Assembly: GCF_036370855.1 (NCBI RefSeq)
Contig: NC_088130.1
Coordinates: forward strand, 69,912,941-69,976,940
Direction: 5' to 3'
DNA: 64,000 nt
DNA from: Dromaius novaehollandiae
Lineage: Eukaryota; Chordata; Aves; Casuariiformes; Dromaiidae
A program made the position numbers and the translations under genes. The number at the start of each line of letters is the position of its first letter. The first letter of the stretch is position 1. Below, piece by piece: positions 48,648-60,938 of the stretch. Below the pieces are notes generated by a model. The model had not been told where the DNA came from, made no database searches, and saw only the letters and a program-made list of their open reading frames with translations.

Positions 48648-51172
48648 CTGTAAAAGAGAAAGAAATTACTCCTTCTGCAAAAAATCAGGGCTGATGGTTG
48701 AGTCAATTAGAATAACTTGGTTTAAACAATTATAGCTGTGCTTCAGTTCCATATTAAGAACACATCATAAATAGTGCACAAGTGGCTAATAAAAAAATTA
48801 ATACAATGTATGTAGCTATTCAATTGTTAAGAGTCCTACAGATCCCTAGTTACTTGTTTATTGAACACTACCCACAAACATAACATGCTTTTAACATCTA
48901 TCCTCTTTCACAATGTGCCCTTGCACATGTTACCCATGTTTCTGCAGCATTTGATTATGGTCTTAAATCACTTTTGGAACTCTCATTTTTTAAATACAGC
49001 ATACAGTATATTAAAAAAATTCTTAATATAAATAGATCATACTGGCAAATTAATCTGTATGAAGGAAAAATATTTGCAGCTTCCAAACTATTATACATTA
49101 ACTAATCCACTTACTCAAAAATCTTATTCGAGTCTATAATTAAAGCCATTGAGGGGAAGGGAGTTTCACAGAATACAGACAACATTTTGGCTATATATAT
49201 GTAAATAGGCAATGAGTTCACAAGTTAATGACACTCAAGGTCTAATAATCAAATTGATTTCTGCAGAGAACTACAGTAGCAGTGCAAAAATAACCAATTC
49301 TATAAATAGATTTATGACTCCATTACAAAATAATTATTTCATGCTAAATTAAAAAGTTCAAATTGACAATTTGATCCTAAAATAGCAAGGGTTTGAAATT
49401 TCACATCTTAAGTCAATGTTCTCGCTTTCCTTCAAAAATATCAATAATTACTTTTATAGGAGAAATACTCAAAGATTAAAAGTTTATTAGCAAATATGTG
49501 CAATTTAAAATATTTAAAAGATTCCAGTATCCTGGAAAACATCAAGATTATTAGTCTGTTAAGTGGACTAAACAACACTGGAAAATAGCTCTCACTTACA
49601 ACATAAAGATCAAATTTCCATTTATGTTGCACCAATAGAAAAAGTAATACAAATTACTGTATGTATTAGAAACGTGAGTATTAAGCAGCTGGTGGGTATA
49701 CTGTAAATAGATTTTGTTTCTAGTTGTAGGAAACAATACACCTCTATATACACTAACCTAGTACACAGTCCAGATACTGAGTGCAGAAATAACGCCTAGC
49801 TGTTGGGCATGCCAAGGCTTACATTCTTTTTATAGGGAGAAGCCAAAACGCTATGGAATTATCACTGTTCGTAGAAGTCTGAGGCAAAATTTGTCATAGA
49901 TTTTGCATCAAATTCTATTTTCTCTAGTGCGTAGCAGAACTGTAGTTAAATAGAGCACAATATGGTCATCTAGATCTGTCCTTCAGATGTGAACATAGCT
50001 CTAATGATACCTCTGAGGTCCGGTGGTTGTTCTCTGAGAAGTGTCATGGCTTCACACACAACCTCCTTCCACCCTCAGCAGCCCAGTTTCTGTGCTCTAC
50101 CCAGGGGTTCCCTGAGGCTTATGTGCCACAAGTGGCAGGAGTACCCGCTTCTGTGTGGGTTACATGCACACACAGAAAAGGCAGTGTAACTTCTGTCCAG
50201 AGTAAGAAAAATAGGTCCCAGCAACACCGTGAGCATAGCTGGCTAAGGAATGAGCAGCTGCAGTGCATGTCAGTATGCCACGGAGAGAACACCGATCTGT
50301 TTAGCAGCCTTGCTAAAGCAAGTCACAGCTTGGGAACTTCCATCCTATGCCTCCAAAAGCTACCAGAACATAGTACTTTACAGTTGTACAAAAGTTAACT
50401 TCTTCACATCTGTCAAATGGGAAATGCATATATTCTTTTCCCTTGCAGACAGCAACTCTGGAACCAAAAGAAAAGAAATGAAATCCTTTAAAATTGGAGG
50501 GCTTGGAGCCAACACAATTGCCAGACAGAATGCTTAGTTGTTAAAATGTCTGCTTATGCCTTATGAAAAGGTCAGATCTCAAAGCTGTGAGCTTTCATAA
50601 GTGAGCACTACTAGCTCGATGGAAACAAGAGAATGAATTGCCATCCTTCTGCAGATAATTAAAAAAAAAAAGATTTTAACAAAAGTGCATGGCAGATCAA
50701 CAGATCGATACCATAAACAGGGATGAAATACACGAAGATACTTTGGAAAATAAATCTGTAGAGGTATTATCCATTTGAAACTTTTCAGGAACTTGTTATG
50801 TAATTTTATTAAATTAAATTTTGAGGAACAGAAAAAGGTTTACCCCAATAAACCCCAGATTGCTTTACCCCAGTTTCACACCAAGCAGTAAGCACCAGAA
50901 AATATACCTGCTAGGTAATGGTTTCCAGGGAGTGGGCCTTTATCCTAAAGGATGAAAAATACTACTTCCCCGCACCCTGATCCATGTAGCATGTTAGGAT
51001 GTTCATTTCTACATATGCAAAGCTGCCTCAGGGTTCTGCTGATATACTACATGTCAGCTAACATATGTGCTGGGAGAAAGTAGGACTGCTTTTGAATGAG
51101 ATACTACTGTCCACCTGGCAACTGCTGAGTGACTGCCAGCAGCTGAGAAGTGCCCTCAGAGATCTGACTTAC
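48648..51172 (-). other. MBD2: MBD2 intron within the 3' UTR
   Basis: This intron is about 2.5 kb, with donor GTAAGT and acceptor TTTTACAG. It is AT-rich, especially 48,750-49,700. I see no second gene, no mobile element and no structured RNA in it. Long apparent open frames around 49,990-50,540 in two overlapping phases have no family I recognise and look like chance. Confidence 0.8.
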
Positions 51173-51183
51173 CTGATTTCTTT
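51173..51183 (-). other. MBD2: MBD2 3' UTR, first part, up to splice donor
   Basis: Eleven untranslated bases follow the TAA stop and end in ATCAG, right against a consensus GTAAGT donor (51,172-51,167). The downstream acceptor at 48,649-48,648 joins this to a noncoding exon. The same arrangement, with GATCAG next to GTA, is what I recall for the human MBD2 transcript. Because the junction lies only 11 bases beyond the stop, it is below the usual 50-55 nt threshold for nonsense-mediated decay. Confidence 0.85.
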
Positions 51184-51313
51184 TTATGCTTCATCGCCAT
51201 TATCCATTTCTACATCTATATCTTTTGTCGTATCAGCTGCTCGTGACAAGATGTCTGCCATTAGCGCTTCCTCCAGTTTTTTACGCACTTGTTGCACCCG
51301 CTCTTCTTGTTTT
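51184..51313 (-). CDS. MBD2: MBD2 last coding segment with stop codon
   Basis: This segment completes the split arginine codon and then encodes KQEERVQQVRKKLEEALMAD, followed by ILSRAADT, an acidic tail and the TAA stop at 51,186-51,184. The acceptor ends CTCCCTTCAG just upstream. The VQQVRKKLEEALMADIL stretch has the heptad pattern of the antiparallel coiled coil that MBD2 and MBD3 form with the p66-alpha/beta (GATAD2A/B) NuRD subunits. The C-terminus ends in MDNGDEA. Relative to the human MBD2 tail as I recall it, the acidic part carries TTKDIDVEM where human has TEEMDIEM, apparently one residue longer. The exon goes on for 11 bases of 3' UTR past the stop before a splice donor. Confidence 0.96.
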
Positions 51314-53169
51314 CTGAAGGGAGGGAAGAGAATAAGGGACACAAATGTCAGTCCTCCAAGTATATTAGTAGACTAGGACCATAATACTTGTATAAACAAT
51401 GACTCAGGACTGGTTTCTCAACCCTTCTTTTAGCTAAAACCTTTTTTTACTAGCTCTTTAATATACTGCCTCTGCACATACACATGCACATACATGGTGC
51501 TTGGCAGTCACTCTGAGAGCACGCTGAGCCAAAAACCTTTCTGCTTTAGCATGTATGGTTTACTTTTCTTCAGAAGAGACAGAAGGATTGAACTTGACAC
51601 ATGATCCTCAACTCCTCTCAGCCTAGACACTTGAAAAGACCAAAGAGAAAGTTAACACAGCAGTATTGCACTGGATAATCTTGGTAAGGGTGGTTTTTTC
51701 TTTCTTTTTTTGGGTGGAGGGCAGAGAGGTTTTAGGGTACATTACTGAAAATCATAGGAAAGTCCCATCATTTTGAGCACTACAGAGCATATCTGAGGAA
51801 ATCTCACTCTTTCCCAGCAAAAGTGCTACACATCAAGAGCCTCCTTACAGAATGGTGGAACACTAAGCTGGTTTCTAAGTGTGCAGAGAACCAGCTCCAA
51901 GTCCCACAGACTGTGTGCATCAGCGAAGATCCTCAAAGAGTTTCACCGTTTATTTATTTATTTACTTCTACTTATCTATTCAGTCTTATCCACTGGTCAG
52001 TGATGCATTATGGACAGCAGCCACTTCTGATGAAACAAATGTTTGTTTTCCTCAGGAAAGTTAATTGAAACATCTTAATTCAGGTGTCTATACACAATTA
52101 AGATATTTTCACTCAATATTTGGTTTGGAAGGTAAAATCTAGTTTTCAAATGTTACTACAAAAAAAAGGAGTCTTCTTTTGAAGTTTCCCCAAGAGAATG
52201 CAAATTTTGCATGAGAATTTTTTTTTTAAATGTGAAAAACCCACTTGTTCTATCAAGCTATGCTTTTTCAAAAAAGAAAACCTTTAAACAAAGTATACGC
52301 TTAAGAATGACTAGAACTTATCAAAAGTAGGCACAGTCTGAATAGGAAAACATTTGTTAAAATGCTGCAAACTCCCCATGGCTATTTAGGATGGCACGAT
52401 GGATACCAATAACATAAGATTTTAGAACAACTAAAGTTATATCCAATATGCTCCAGAGAAGCTAGAAGCCTCTGAGGAGCCTCAGCCTCTAAGCCTATTC
52501 GATTCTGCAGCTGCAACCACTACCATGCCTGATGAGGTATAAGGAAGCCCCTGGCACTCCACAAGTACTTTAGAGAAGGATCTCTGCTTACAAAAATAGC
52601 AAAATGAAGACAGGAGTGACAGGCAGTTTCCTATATCTCAGACTAGCTTCTGCTATTAAGGGCCAGGTTTCCTATTTACAGTGTATGGGGTCTTCTCCAG
52701 AGAAGGTTATGCCCCAGTTCTCACTTCGCAAAGTCAGGAAAGCGCATGGATTTCCCTAGTTACCTCATTTTTGAATTGTCAACCAGCTAGCTGATCTCTC
52801 AGGGAGCAATAACCCTAAAGTAACTCAAAGCACTCCCAGTCCTGAAGCGTCTGATCTGCTAGCAAAACAGATTTCGTAAATATTAAAAACACAGTTCTGT
52901 TTATACAAGCAATATTACTTTTAAAGCACATGAACTACCAAGAGCAAATGTTTAAGAACCAACAGCAAAAACATACTGCTAATAAAAAAGTGCTTATCTT
53001 CAGCACTAAGCAAAACTCTAAGGCTTAGAGTGTCTCCATTCAATTTGATTAATCTGATTTCTTATGCTAATTCACCATAACATTATTAAGTAAAACTACT
53101 TCAGGCCGTTAGGTCAACAGCAATCTTTGCCAATGTATATTTTCCTGCTGCAAAAATGAGACAGTTAGA

Positions 53170-53470
53170 AAAAGCAAGCTTGGCAGCCAGCAGCGCTGCC
53201 GAGGAGGGCAGACAGGTCACTCGCGAGTGCCTTCTCTCCGCTGGCTGCTGCAACCACTGCCAGAGTGGCTCAGCCGGTGGCACGGGGTCCCAGGCCTTGC
53301 GGCTCCGCGGAACCTGCAGCTCCCGGATCCATGGCTCCCTGGCACCGTCCTGGCTGTGGCCTCTGCTGCTCCATCTCATCTCCCCAGCTACACCACCCGC
53401 TAATAAGCAGTTCCCTGGCCACGTGTTCTTTTCAGCCTTCCTCCCTGCAAAACACAATCCTCATCCTGTA
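53170..53470. other. GC-rich islet inside MBD2 intron
   Basis: At least 11 CpGs occur in about 150 bases (53,180-53,330), in an intron that is otherwise AT-rich. Open frames run through it on both strands (up to 118 codons minus, 106 plus), without recognisable domains. It might be an unannotated exon, a regulatory islet or an inserted sequence. Confidence 0.5.
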
Positions 53471-56400
53471 GTTTAAGTACTATTGCCTTAGAAAGCAGGC
53501 TGAAATTAGAGATACGCTACTCCTAACACAGAAATCCACAAGCCCCTCTATCCAATTCTGATCATACTTCTAGTAGAAAACTGCTTTATGTAACAAGACT
53601 GTGTATAGCTTTCCATTCCGTATTTCCTTGGTACTTAGAACAATTTCTTTGTCCACACTACTTGCATTCTTTTCAGCACACACAACTAAGTGACGTATGT
53701 GTGCTTTAAAGACGTGTGATTCCACATGACTGTATGCAATCAAATTATGAGACCGTGTAAGCCTCCCCTCTGATTTCTCCATCTATGTTTCTATACTGTT
53801 AAACATATTGAAGATTCATTTGATTTACTTCTGTATGTACTGGCTCTATCTAGTCTGTCATCAAAATAAAAAATTGCATATAGTTCTAGTAATAGCATTT
53901 AGCTGCAGCAGGAACACAAGGGTATCTTTACATTTAGGATGAGTGTCAGATTAGCAAAGAAAAATCCACAGAACCAGCTTGTCCCCATTTGTGCACCAGT
54001 TCTTCCTCCCTACATGAAAGCATAAAGATAATACCCCTTCCTCCCTGCTCTTCCAGCAAATTCAAATATAGTATTTTTTGTAGACAGTCAAATCATGAAC
54101 CATCACCTTAAGTGTTTACACTAACATCTACTCTGTTTCTATACAAAACATACTCTGGAGCGTCTCAGCAGACGAGCCCTCTGTAGTACAGATTCCAGAA
54201 GTCTTCTGCTAACCAGATCTGAGATGCACTGCTGAAAGGAGATTTAATTACTTATATGTTGACTGTGTATTAAACTCAGTATTTGGGGCTTCTGTTAATT
54301 TCTCCCTCTCCCCACCTCTCCAAAGCACCATTTCAAATAGATCTTTCCCATCTCCTCCTTCCCTCTCAGCAGACATTAACCACCGCTATGACAGCATGCT
54401 CTAAATGGTAGTTACAGAAATTCTCAGATGTCTGGTTAGTGTGCTTTCCTCACATACTCTGTATTAAACTGGTCATTAGATCTAGGGTCAGAAAGCTTAT
54501 CTCATAGCTAAGATTGGGAGAGATTATTTCAGTTTTTTCCTCTCTGCAACACAGTACAGTGTCACCGTTTTACCTTACAAGTTTCTTATTCTTGAGCAGA
54601 CCTCAGACTGTGGCAACATCCTTGATCTCTCATTTTCTTCCTTTGGTACTTTATAGTTCTTGTGGCTTTGGTCTGTCATACTGAAAGTGAGATTTGTATA
54701 GGGTATTGAGGAATATTGTGAGGGACTAAGCTACAGCTGACCAGTTTGGTTCAAGGTTTATATAGTTTAAGAAGAGGACGTTCTTAACCCCATGCCATAC
54801 CAACTCAGAGAGCTATAAACTCGAATTACTGTCCATTTCTGTCTCATGGTAAATACAACTTGGCTTTTGGACAGATTAACAGATAATTTTTCTTATCCAT
54901 TATTGTGCAGAGTGTGACACTGTCAGACATACTACATTAGTTGTTACGCTTTAATAAATTTAATAGGTTTAGCCGCTTCTAAGAAAAATCAGAAGTCCCA
55001 TTACCAAGCTATTTCAAAAGGGCAATTGTCAAGACAAATGAGATAGTTCAGGAACAAAACCTACTGGGTAACACTAAGCAGTCAGCAAAGAACCTAGACT
55101 GAACAAGAGAGAGGGCTGTTGAAAACTAAAAGCTATGATTTTCAGAAAGGGCTTACATGCTTTAGGAAAAGAAATCACCCTGAAAACTATAAGCTTTAGA
55201 AAATCCCACTGAAGAGAGAGACATTTAAAAAAAAATAATAGACTAGGCTATGAAGCAGAGCAGAGCTGTGAGTCAAAAATGAATTTCATAATGGATTGAA
55301 AAACTCCATCCACCTAAGCACAACTAGAAAAAATAAAATCCACCTATTCATCATTTTCGAAAGATACTGTTACACAGTTCATCCCAAAAGAGATGAAAGA
55401 AACGGATTAGAGTATTTATCCAATAGATACACAAAGGATGTCAAACCTAGCCTTTTACAGAAATCGAGGCAACTCAGTAGTACAGCTCCAAAGAAGAATA
55501 TGACTAGATATTGGTCAGAAAAGAAGCTACAAACAGAAGCTGCAAAGCAGCAGGCTCAAGATAAATAATCTGACAGATTCAGTTAATAGAGAATTCCAAA
55601 AGGAGACCAAGATTGGATGTAAAGACCACTGGGAACCACAACGTACCCATTTTATATACCTACCTTTCACAAAACTAGCACTAAGAAGCCCAAAACTACT
55701 GAGAAGATGCATCTCAGAACTGAAAAAAAAAACAGGTGGTTGTTCCTAGTGATAAGAAAATGTGGTTTCTTCTTCATCATGCATTTATAGGAGGATATTT
55801 AATATTTTTTCAGGGAGTTTGCTGAACCAAAAGAGAACAATGCCTGTTTTACTCTGGTTATGAAAGAGATTTACTATCATTACATGACCAGGAATACTTT
55901 TAAGTTAAGCGTGACTCAAGCTGAGAGCTATTTTATTAGATGTAAACAGCTGCTACAATCTCCCCTGAGGTTTTATAGCACAAAAGAATAGATGCTTGCA
56001 TCTGACCAGATATCCCCAACGGTGAGCTTTTGCTTACCATTACCTAAGTTCAGGAAGTAATTGTACTGCTTTCCTTAGCGATAACAGGTGCCATATTCTG
56101 ATTCTACTTTTTTATGCAACATATTTTCTGGATGGTCTTAAAATGAAAGACAGGTTCACACAAACAGTATGTAAGGGTAGCTTTTGAGAATATTTAATCC
56201 TTTATATAGCAAGCTGTCTATACAGTCATGAGCCAGAAGAGACACTGAACTTGCAGTTTATTCATAGAGGGAGAGCTCTTTCAGTTCAGAATCTGTGTCC
56301 TTCCTGAGCTGCTAGTGCTAACTATCTGATACCAAGTTCAGAGACTCAAAGACTTATAAGACAAAGAAAGAATTCTGCTACAAATAAATAATACATATGG

Positions 56401-56757
56401 TCAAACACACGAAGAACACTCTTCATCCTGCTCCATAACTTTCAGAAACAAAGCCAGAAGAGTTTAACTTTTGAAAACAGTTCAAGTTCATGTTTAAGAA
56501 AATAAAGCAAAGTAAATCCCTACGCACAGGACTGGAAATCAGATAATGTTATACTCTGCAAAAGATTCAGCAAGTCATCTAACGCTTAGAAAAGAATGTG
56601 ATAGTAGTTGACTTTGGTGCCTAGTGAATTCCATTAAGTGGCAAGATCCAAGTTTGGTCCTCAAATTCCCTGTGCAACTTAGAATTAATTAACCAAAAAT
56701 GTGATACTAAAGGCAATGTTCATCCCACATGTTTATTCAAGCTAAGCAAGAGTGGGG

Positions 56758-56777
56758 AAAAAAAAAAAAAAAAAAAG
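56758..56777 (+). repeat. Poly-A tract, 20 bases
   Basis: An uninterrupted A20 flanked on both sides by GTGGGG-type sequence (AGTGGGG before, GTGGGGAG after). The flanking similarity looks like a short target-site duplication, but the sequence before it is not a recognised retroposon. Confidence 0.9.
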
Positions 56778-57426
56778 TGGGGAGACAGAATTGTGTACTA
56801 TGTATTGCCACATTCCAGTAATTAGTCAATGCAGCAGGAAAACTCTCTTCACTCAGTCCTAATCCTTGAGGGCAGCACTGGAGCCTCTGCTTTCAGAAAC
56901 CAAAGGATCAGTCTTTCATTGAAAAGAAAATTAACAGTGCAGCTATAAAAACAAACAAACAACAACAAAAACTTTGTCCATATAGGCAGAGCTATCTGTG
57001 CTCTTCCTATCATATCCCAATCTCCCATTTCAAGAGAGTGAATTATCCACAAATCTATATGCTATACAGGAATACTCTTATTCTCCCTTGCTGAAACTCT
57101 ACTTTTCAATTGAGATCAACAAATTAACCTGACAAAAAACAGAAGGGAGAAAGCCAATATTGATCACAGCTTTAGCTTACTGGTTGGCCACTCCCTTGGG
57201 AAAGAAAATGTGGCTTATGACTTATGTCTTATGGAATAGTTTTTATTAATATATTAATCAAAAAGAAAAAAAACAGATTTTCAGTTTTCAAGTTACTGAA
57301 CTAATCAATATGTTCAAGAAACATGTTCACACTTCTCTTCCCTTAACTCCAGGATTGCACTGAGCCAGGAAGGAATATACTTCAGTTGAACTTGCTTGTC
57401 ATTTTATTGAAGACTATAAAACTTAC

Positions 57427-57604
57427 CTAATGTCATCATCTGTGACTATGAAAGCTTTGCAGAGGGGTTGAGATGTATTAAGCCAAACAGCCGGGTTCTT
57501 TTCTACAGCTGCAGAGAGCTGTCCTGTGATAGGTGCAGAACTGGTGTGCAAAGCACTAGCAACAGCTGATAACAGGGTATCGTCATTGTTACCTGGGCCA
57601 ACTC
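57427..57604 (-). CDS. MBD2: MBD2 second-last coding exon
   Basis: This 178-base exon holds two bases completing a glycine codon, 58 full codons and the first two bases of an arginine codon. It reads from VGPGNNDDTLLSAVASALH to CKAFIVTDDDI. The acceptor ends CTTATTTTAG and the donor is a perfect GTAAGT at 57,426-57,421. The exon covers the conserved VASALHTSSAPITGQ stretch and the ...NPAVWLNTSQPLCKAFIVTD stretch, which leads into the coiled coil for p66/GATAD2 binding. Compared with the human protein as I remember it, the few changes (such as DDD for DED before the terminal isoleucine) are conservative, so the gene appears intact and under constraint. Confidence 0.96.
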
Positions 57605-58339
57605 CTAAAATAAGGATAACTGAATAGTTAACATTCACATTTCACACACAACTTTCAGGGGCAGAGCTCTTCCCAGCAGCTAAAGTTAATATATATTGAT
57701 GATATTATTGCCACTGGATGTCTGACTATATAATCTAAAGAGTTAAAAACAAGTTCTTCAACAATGGCTTTGTAATATTTCTGTATAAATTAGCATTTCA
57801 CAAATCATCCTATTTCTAAAACTGGCTAGTTTCTTTAACTTATACTAGCGATTACAATAACCTCAAATTTTTAATAAAGATGATCAGATCATAAATTTAT
57901 CAGTTACATATTGAAATAATTTCTTAGCAACTTCATGATGTTAATCTATGTCAATATTTCAATAGTTTTTAATGCTTTAAAGGTATTAAATTAATTCTGG
58001 AAAATAAACAGTGAAGGTTTTTGCAGCACTCAAATTCCCATGACAATCTCCAAAGCAGTAGAACAAAATTGTTAGTTCGTATCTACGACATGGTATTTTA
58101 GATGAACGTTCACCAATACGAGCACAGTTCTGAAGTATGGTTTCTGTTAACTATATAAATGAATTAAAAATAAATGGTTTTCGAAATTGAGGCATTCTGT
58201 CTGCAAATACATTCAGAACTTGGAGTTTACTAAATCTGACTGTAAACTTAAAAGCTTGTCAAGAGCATCAAAAAGTCTGTCCTTTTAAGCACAAACTACT
58301 TTGTAAATTGGAGGTAACCGCAGTAAATGAATACAATAC
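57605..58339 (-). other. MBD2: MBD2 short intron (735 bases)
   Basis: GT-AG intron between the 91-base and 178-base coding exons: donor GTATTG, acceptor CTTATTTTAG. AT-rich with no further features seen. Confidence 0.85.
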
Positions 58340-58430
58340 CTTGAAGACCTTTAGGTAGCTCCATGGATTTTATGATTTGTTCACTGACATCAGATGCACT
58401 GAGACCTTGTAGCCTCTTCTCCCAGAAAAG
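58340..58430 (-). CDS. MBD2: MBD2 third-last coding exon
   Basis: This 91-base exon encodes 30 full codons plus the first base of a split glycine codon. It starts LFWEKRLQGLSAS and ends MELPKGLQ. The acceptor ends TTTTTCAG just upstream at 58,431, and the donor is GTATTG starting at 58,339. In the family this segment belongs to the region between the methyl-CpG-binding domain and the coiled coil, which is intrinsically disordered when free and contributes to recruitment of the NuRD histone-deacetylase core. MBD3 has a similar segment, but the following exons (ASALHTSSAPITGQ and the MADILSRAADT tail) fit MBD2, not MBD3. The exon starts at a codon boundary, so the preceding exon, outside the window, must end in phase 0. 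Confidence 0.95.
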
Positions 58431-60872
58431 CTGAAAAATAGAAGACAAGATTGCTCATTAGACTAGAAAAATAATCAGCTTATGGTGGTAAACAAAATTC
58501 ATGATCAAAGCAGCATCAGAATAACCAAGTAGACAGACAGTGCCTAGCTGCTTACAAAACAATCAACCTAATAGTCACACAAGCTACCAAAAAGGTAATA
58601 TCCTATCTGCTGATGGAGTTTCAGTCAACAGGAACATGCTTGCATGAGCATTATGCAGTGTATGTTGAGATATTGGAGCTAGCTCTGAATGCTACAGCAG
58701 TACAGCTGCACCGACACTAATGCTAGTCAGTAGCCAAACCACTTCAAAACCTATCCGGGCTCAATGATCTGGCCCCTTACTAGGCTGCGTAGATATCTGT
58801 AGACTCATCTGGAAATAAGATCAAATCTTACCACTTTCGGAAAGCTGTGTGAACTAAATTCACATTCACTTTACTTTCTATTGCTTGATTCAGTAGCTGG
58901 AAACATGACCTAAGAGATTTTTGTTTAACAGTGCAGAATTCCCTCTTCACTTCTATAATACTGGTCTAAAGATTCATCCTGAAGTTCTGCTGCAGACTGG
59001 CAACTCCTATTTTTTAAAATGGACCTTTTCTAGCTAGCAAGATAGCAATGAAAGCTAGTTAAAAAGTTGATATCCATTCCACAGGAAGCTACATTTAAGA
59101 AATAATCTTGGTAAGGAGAGAAGTGAGAATGTAGCTTTGCAATTTCCTGTGGAAAAGGTATTCTGAAATAGTTCGACTTTTCTGCAGGATGTGCAGGAGG
59201 AAAAAAAAACTATTTCTTTTCATGCCTCCAAAACCTGATACAAAAAAAACCCTAGGCAAGCAGCTATACTAATTCTAGGAAATTCCTTGTTGTAGTTGGG
59301 AACTCAAAAGATTTAGTATTAGACAGAACTTTCAAATGCCACATTCTGTTCTAAAACTGGAAATGCAACAACCAGAGTTTCCTCTTTCATCCTTTGTGAG
59401 GCCTGTATCACCAGTCGCACCTCATTAAACTGAACCACTCTACATCAATGATTCTTACTCAGAAAAACCTTTTTTTTTTCCAGTGACAAAGGTAGTAAAG
59501 GCAAAGAAAAAGCAACAAAGAATGTGTACTTCAGCATTAAGAGTACTACTGACTGGAAATAAAGCACATAGTTATGGTAAGAAAAATGCAATAATCTCTA
59601 CAACATGTCTGTACAGCTTAATAAATCAGTAGGGTGAATGATGGTTGTGTTCGCCAATAGATTACTACATCTTTTTACAGATAACTACTTATTTAAGTGT
59701 TCTTATCTGGACACATTTGTAACCAAGTCTAAATCCATGTAGCTTAGAAAACCCACATAGAATCATTCAAGCTCTTCAATTTTTTGCAGAACTCTGACTA
59801 CATTGTTTGACACATTCTTGACTTCTCCATGATTTTGAGAGCTTTTTGAAAATATATGTTGCCACTCATGTCTCATTTTACTAGAACCACTTAAAATGCT
59901 TTCTGTAAACTTATTCCTCGCTCATATCTAGAATTCATTTTCACCATTCCAACCCAGGTTTTAGTTACATTGTTAGTGGAACATCCAGGCATCTCTTTCA
60001 TCTTGTTTTAAAATGTTAAATATTTAGTACCTCCAGTGATTCACTTCTACTTTTTACCAGTATCGCTAAGATACCATTCCAAGGAAGCACTCTAGATGCA
60101 TTGCAAGTCATTACTGCTCCAAGGATGAAGTGACAGTGCCTTTAGGCTGTCTGGACCTCTAAAGAAATCCTTGGTTACAAAAGCATAAATAGCAACTCAC
60201 CGGCTAAACTCTAAAACAAGTATTAAGACTCACGAAAATGAAGTTAAAGTAAAATCCTATTAATTAGGTATTTCATCATTGGATCAACTTCCCACCTTGC
60301 TAAAGTCACTACCAAGTTTTTCTTTTTTTTTTTTTAATTGTTTAAAGATTTTACCCTTCATTCCCCTTTCCCCCTTCATTTCATAGTTTTTTAGAGCCAA
60401 ACAAAAGGCTCACCAACTCCAAATTGTAGCTCTGTTTTTATATGCTACAGGAAAAAGAATAGCCTCTGTTTACTCAGGGTAAAATTAATTGGTCTACAGT
60501 AGCAGCAGCAAATGTATCACCAAATACAGTCAGGTATTACTGGGTTTTGATCCTTCAGTTGCCTACTCAAACTATCGCTGTACACACCACAGAGGGAATG
60601 AGGGATCAGGAGAAAGGTTAGGGTATAGAGAGGGCATAGGAATGAAAATGTGTTTGGGAGAGAGACGGGTACTTTAAGAAGGATAACTCAGATATATGAA
60701 AGCCAAGAAGATTTGCAAAATGAAGGGCTCTTCCAATACCAGTATTCACTCAGCTCTTTAAGCCTTAATTTTCAATGCACCAGTCACTTCAGTTATCAGC
60801 TCTCTACTGACTTTGGGGTCAACTAAGAAAAGCACTTAGCATTTAGTCACAAATGCTTAAATAAGATTGAAG

Positions 60873-60938
60873 CAAAAATATCTGAACTATTTGAGACTAC
60901 AGAAACAAAAATATCTGAACTATTTGAGACTACAGAAA
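60873..60938 (+). repeat. Perfect 33-base tandem duplication
   Basis: CAAAAATATCTGAACTATTT and the following 13 bases (60,873-60,905) are repeated exactly at 60,906-60,938. No mismatch between the two copies points to a recent event. It lies in an MBD2 intron. Confidence 0.97.

Larger units (their letters stand above)
51314..57426 (-). other. MBD2: MBD2 intron between second-last and last coding exons
   Basis: About 6.1 kb, bounded by GTAAGT and CCCTTCAG. It is AT-rich with a 20-base A run at 56,758-56,777 and one sharply GC-rich islet at about 53,170-53,470, listed separately. No exon of another gene, tRNA or recognisable transposon is visible. Confidence 0.8.
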
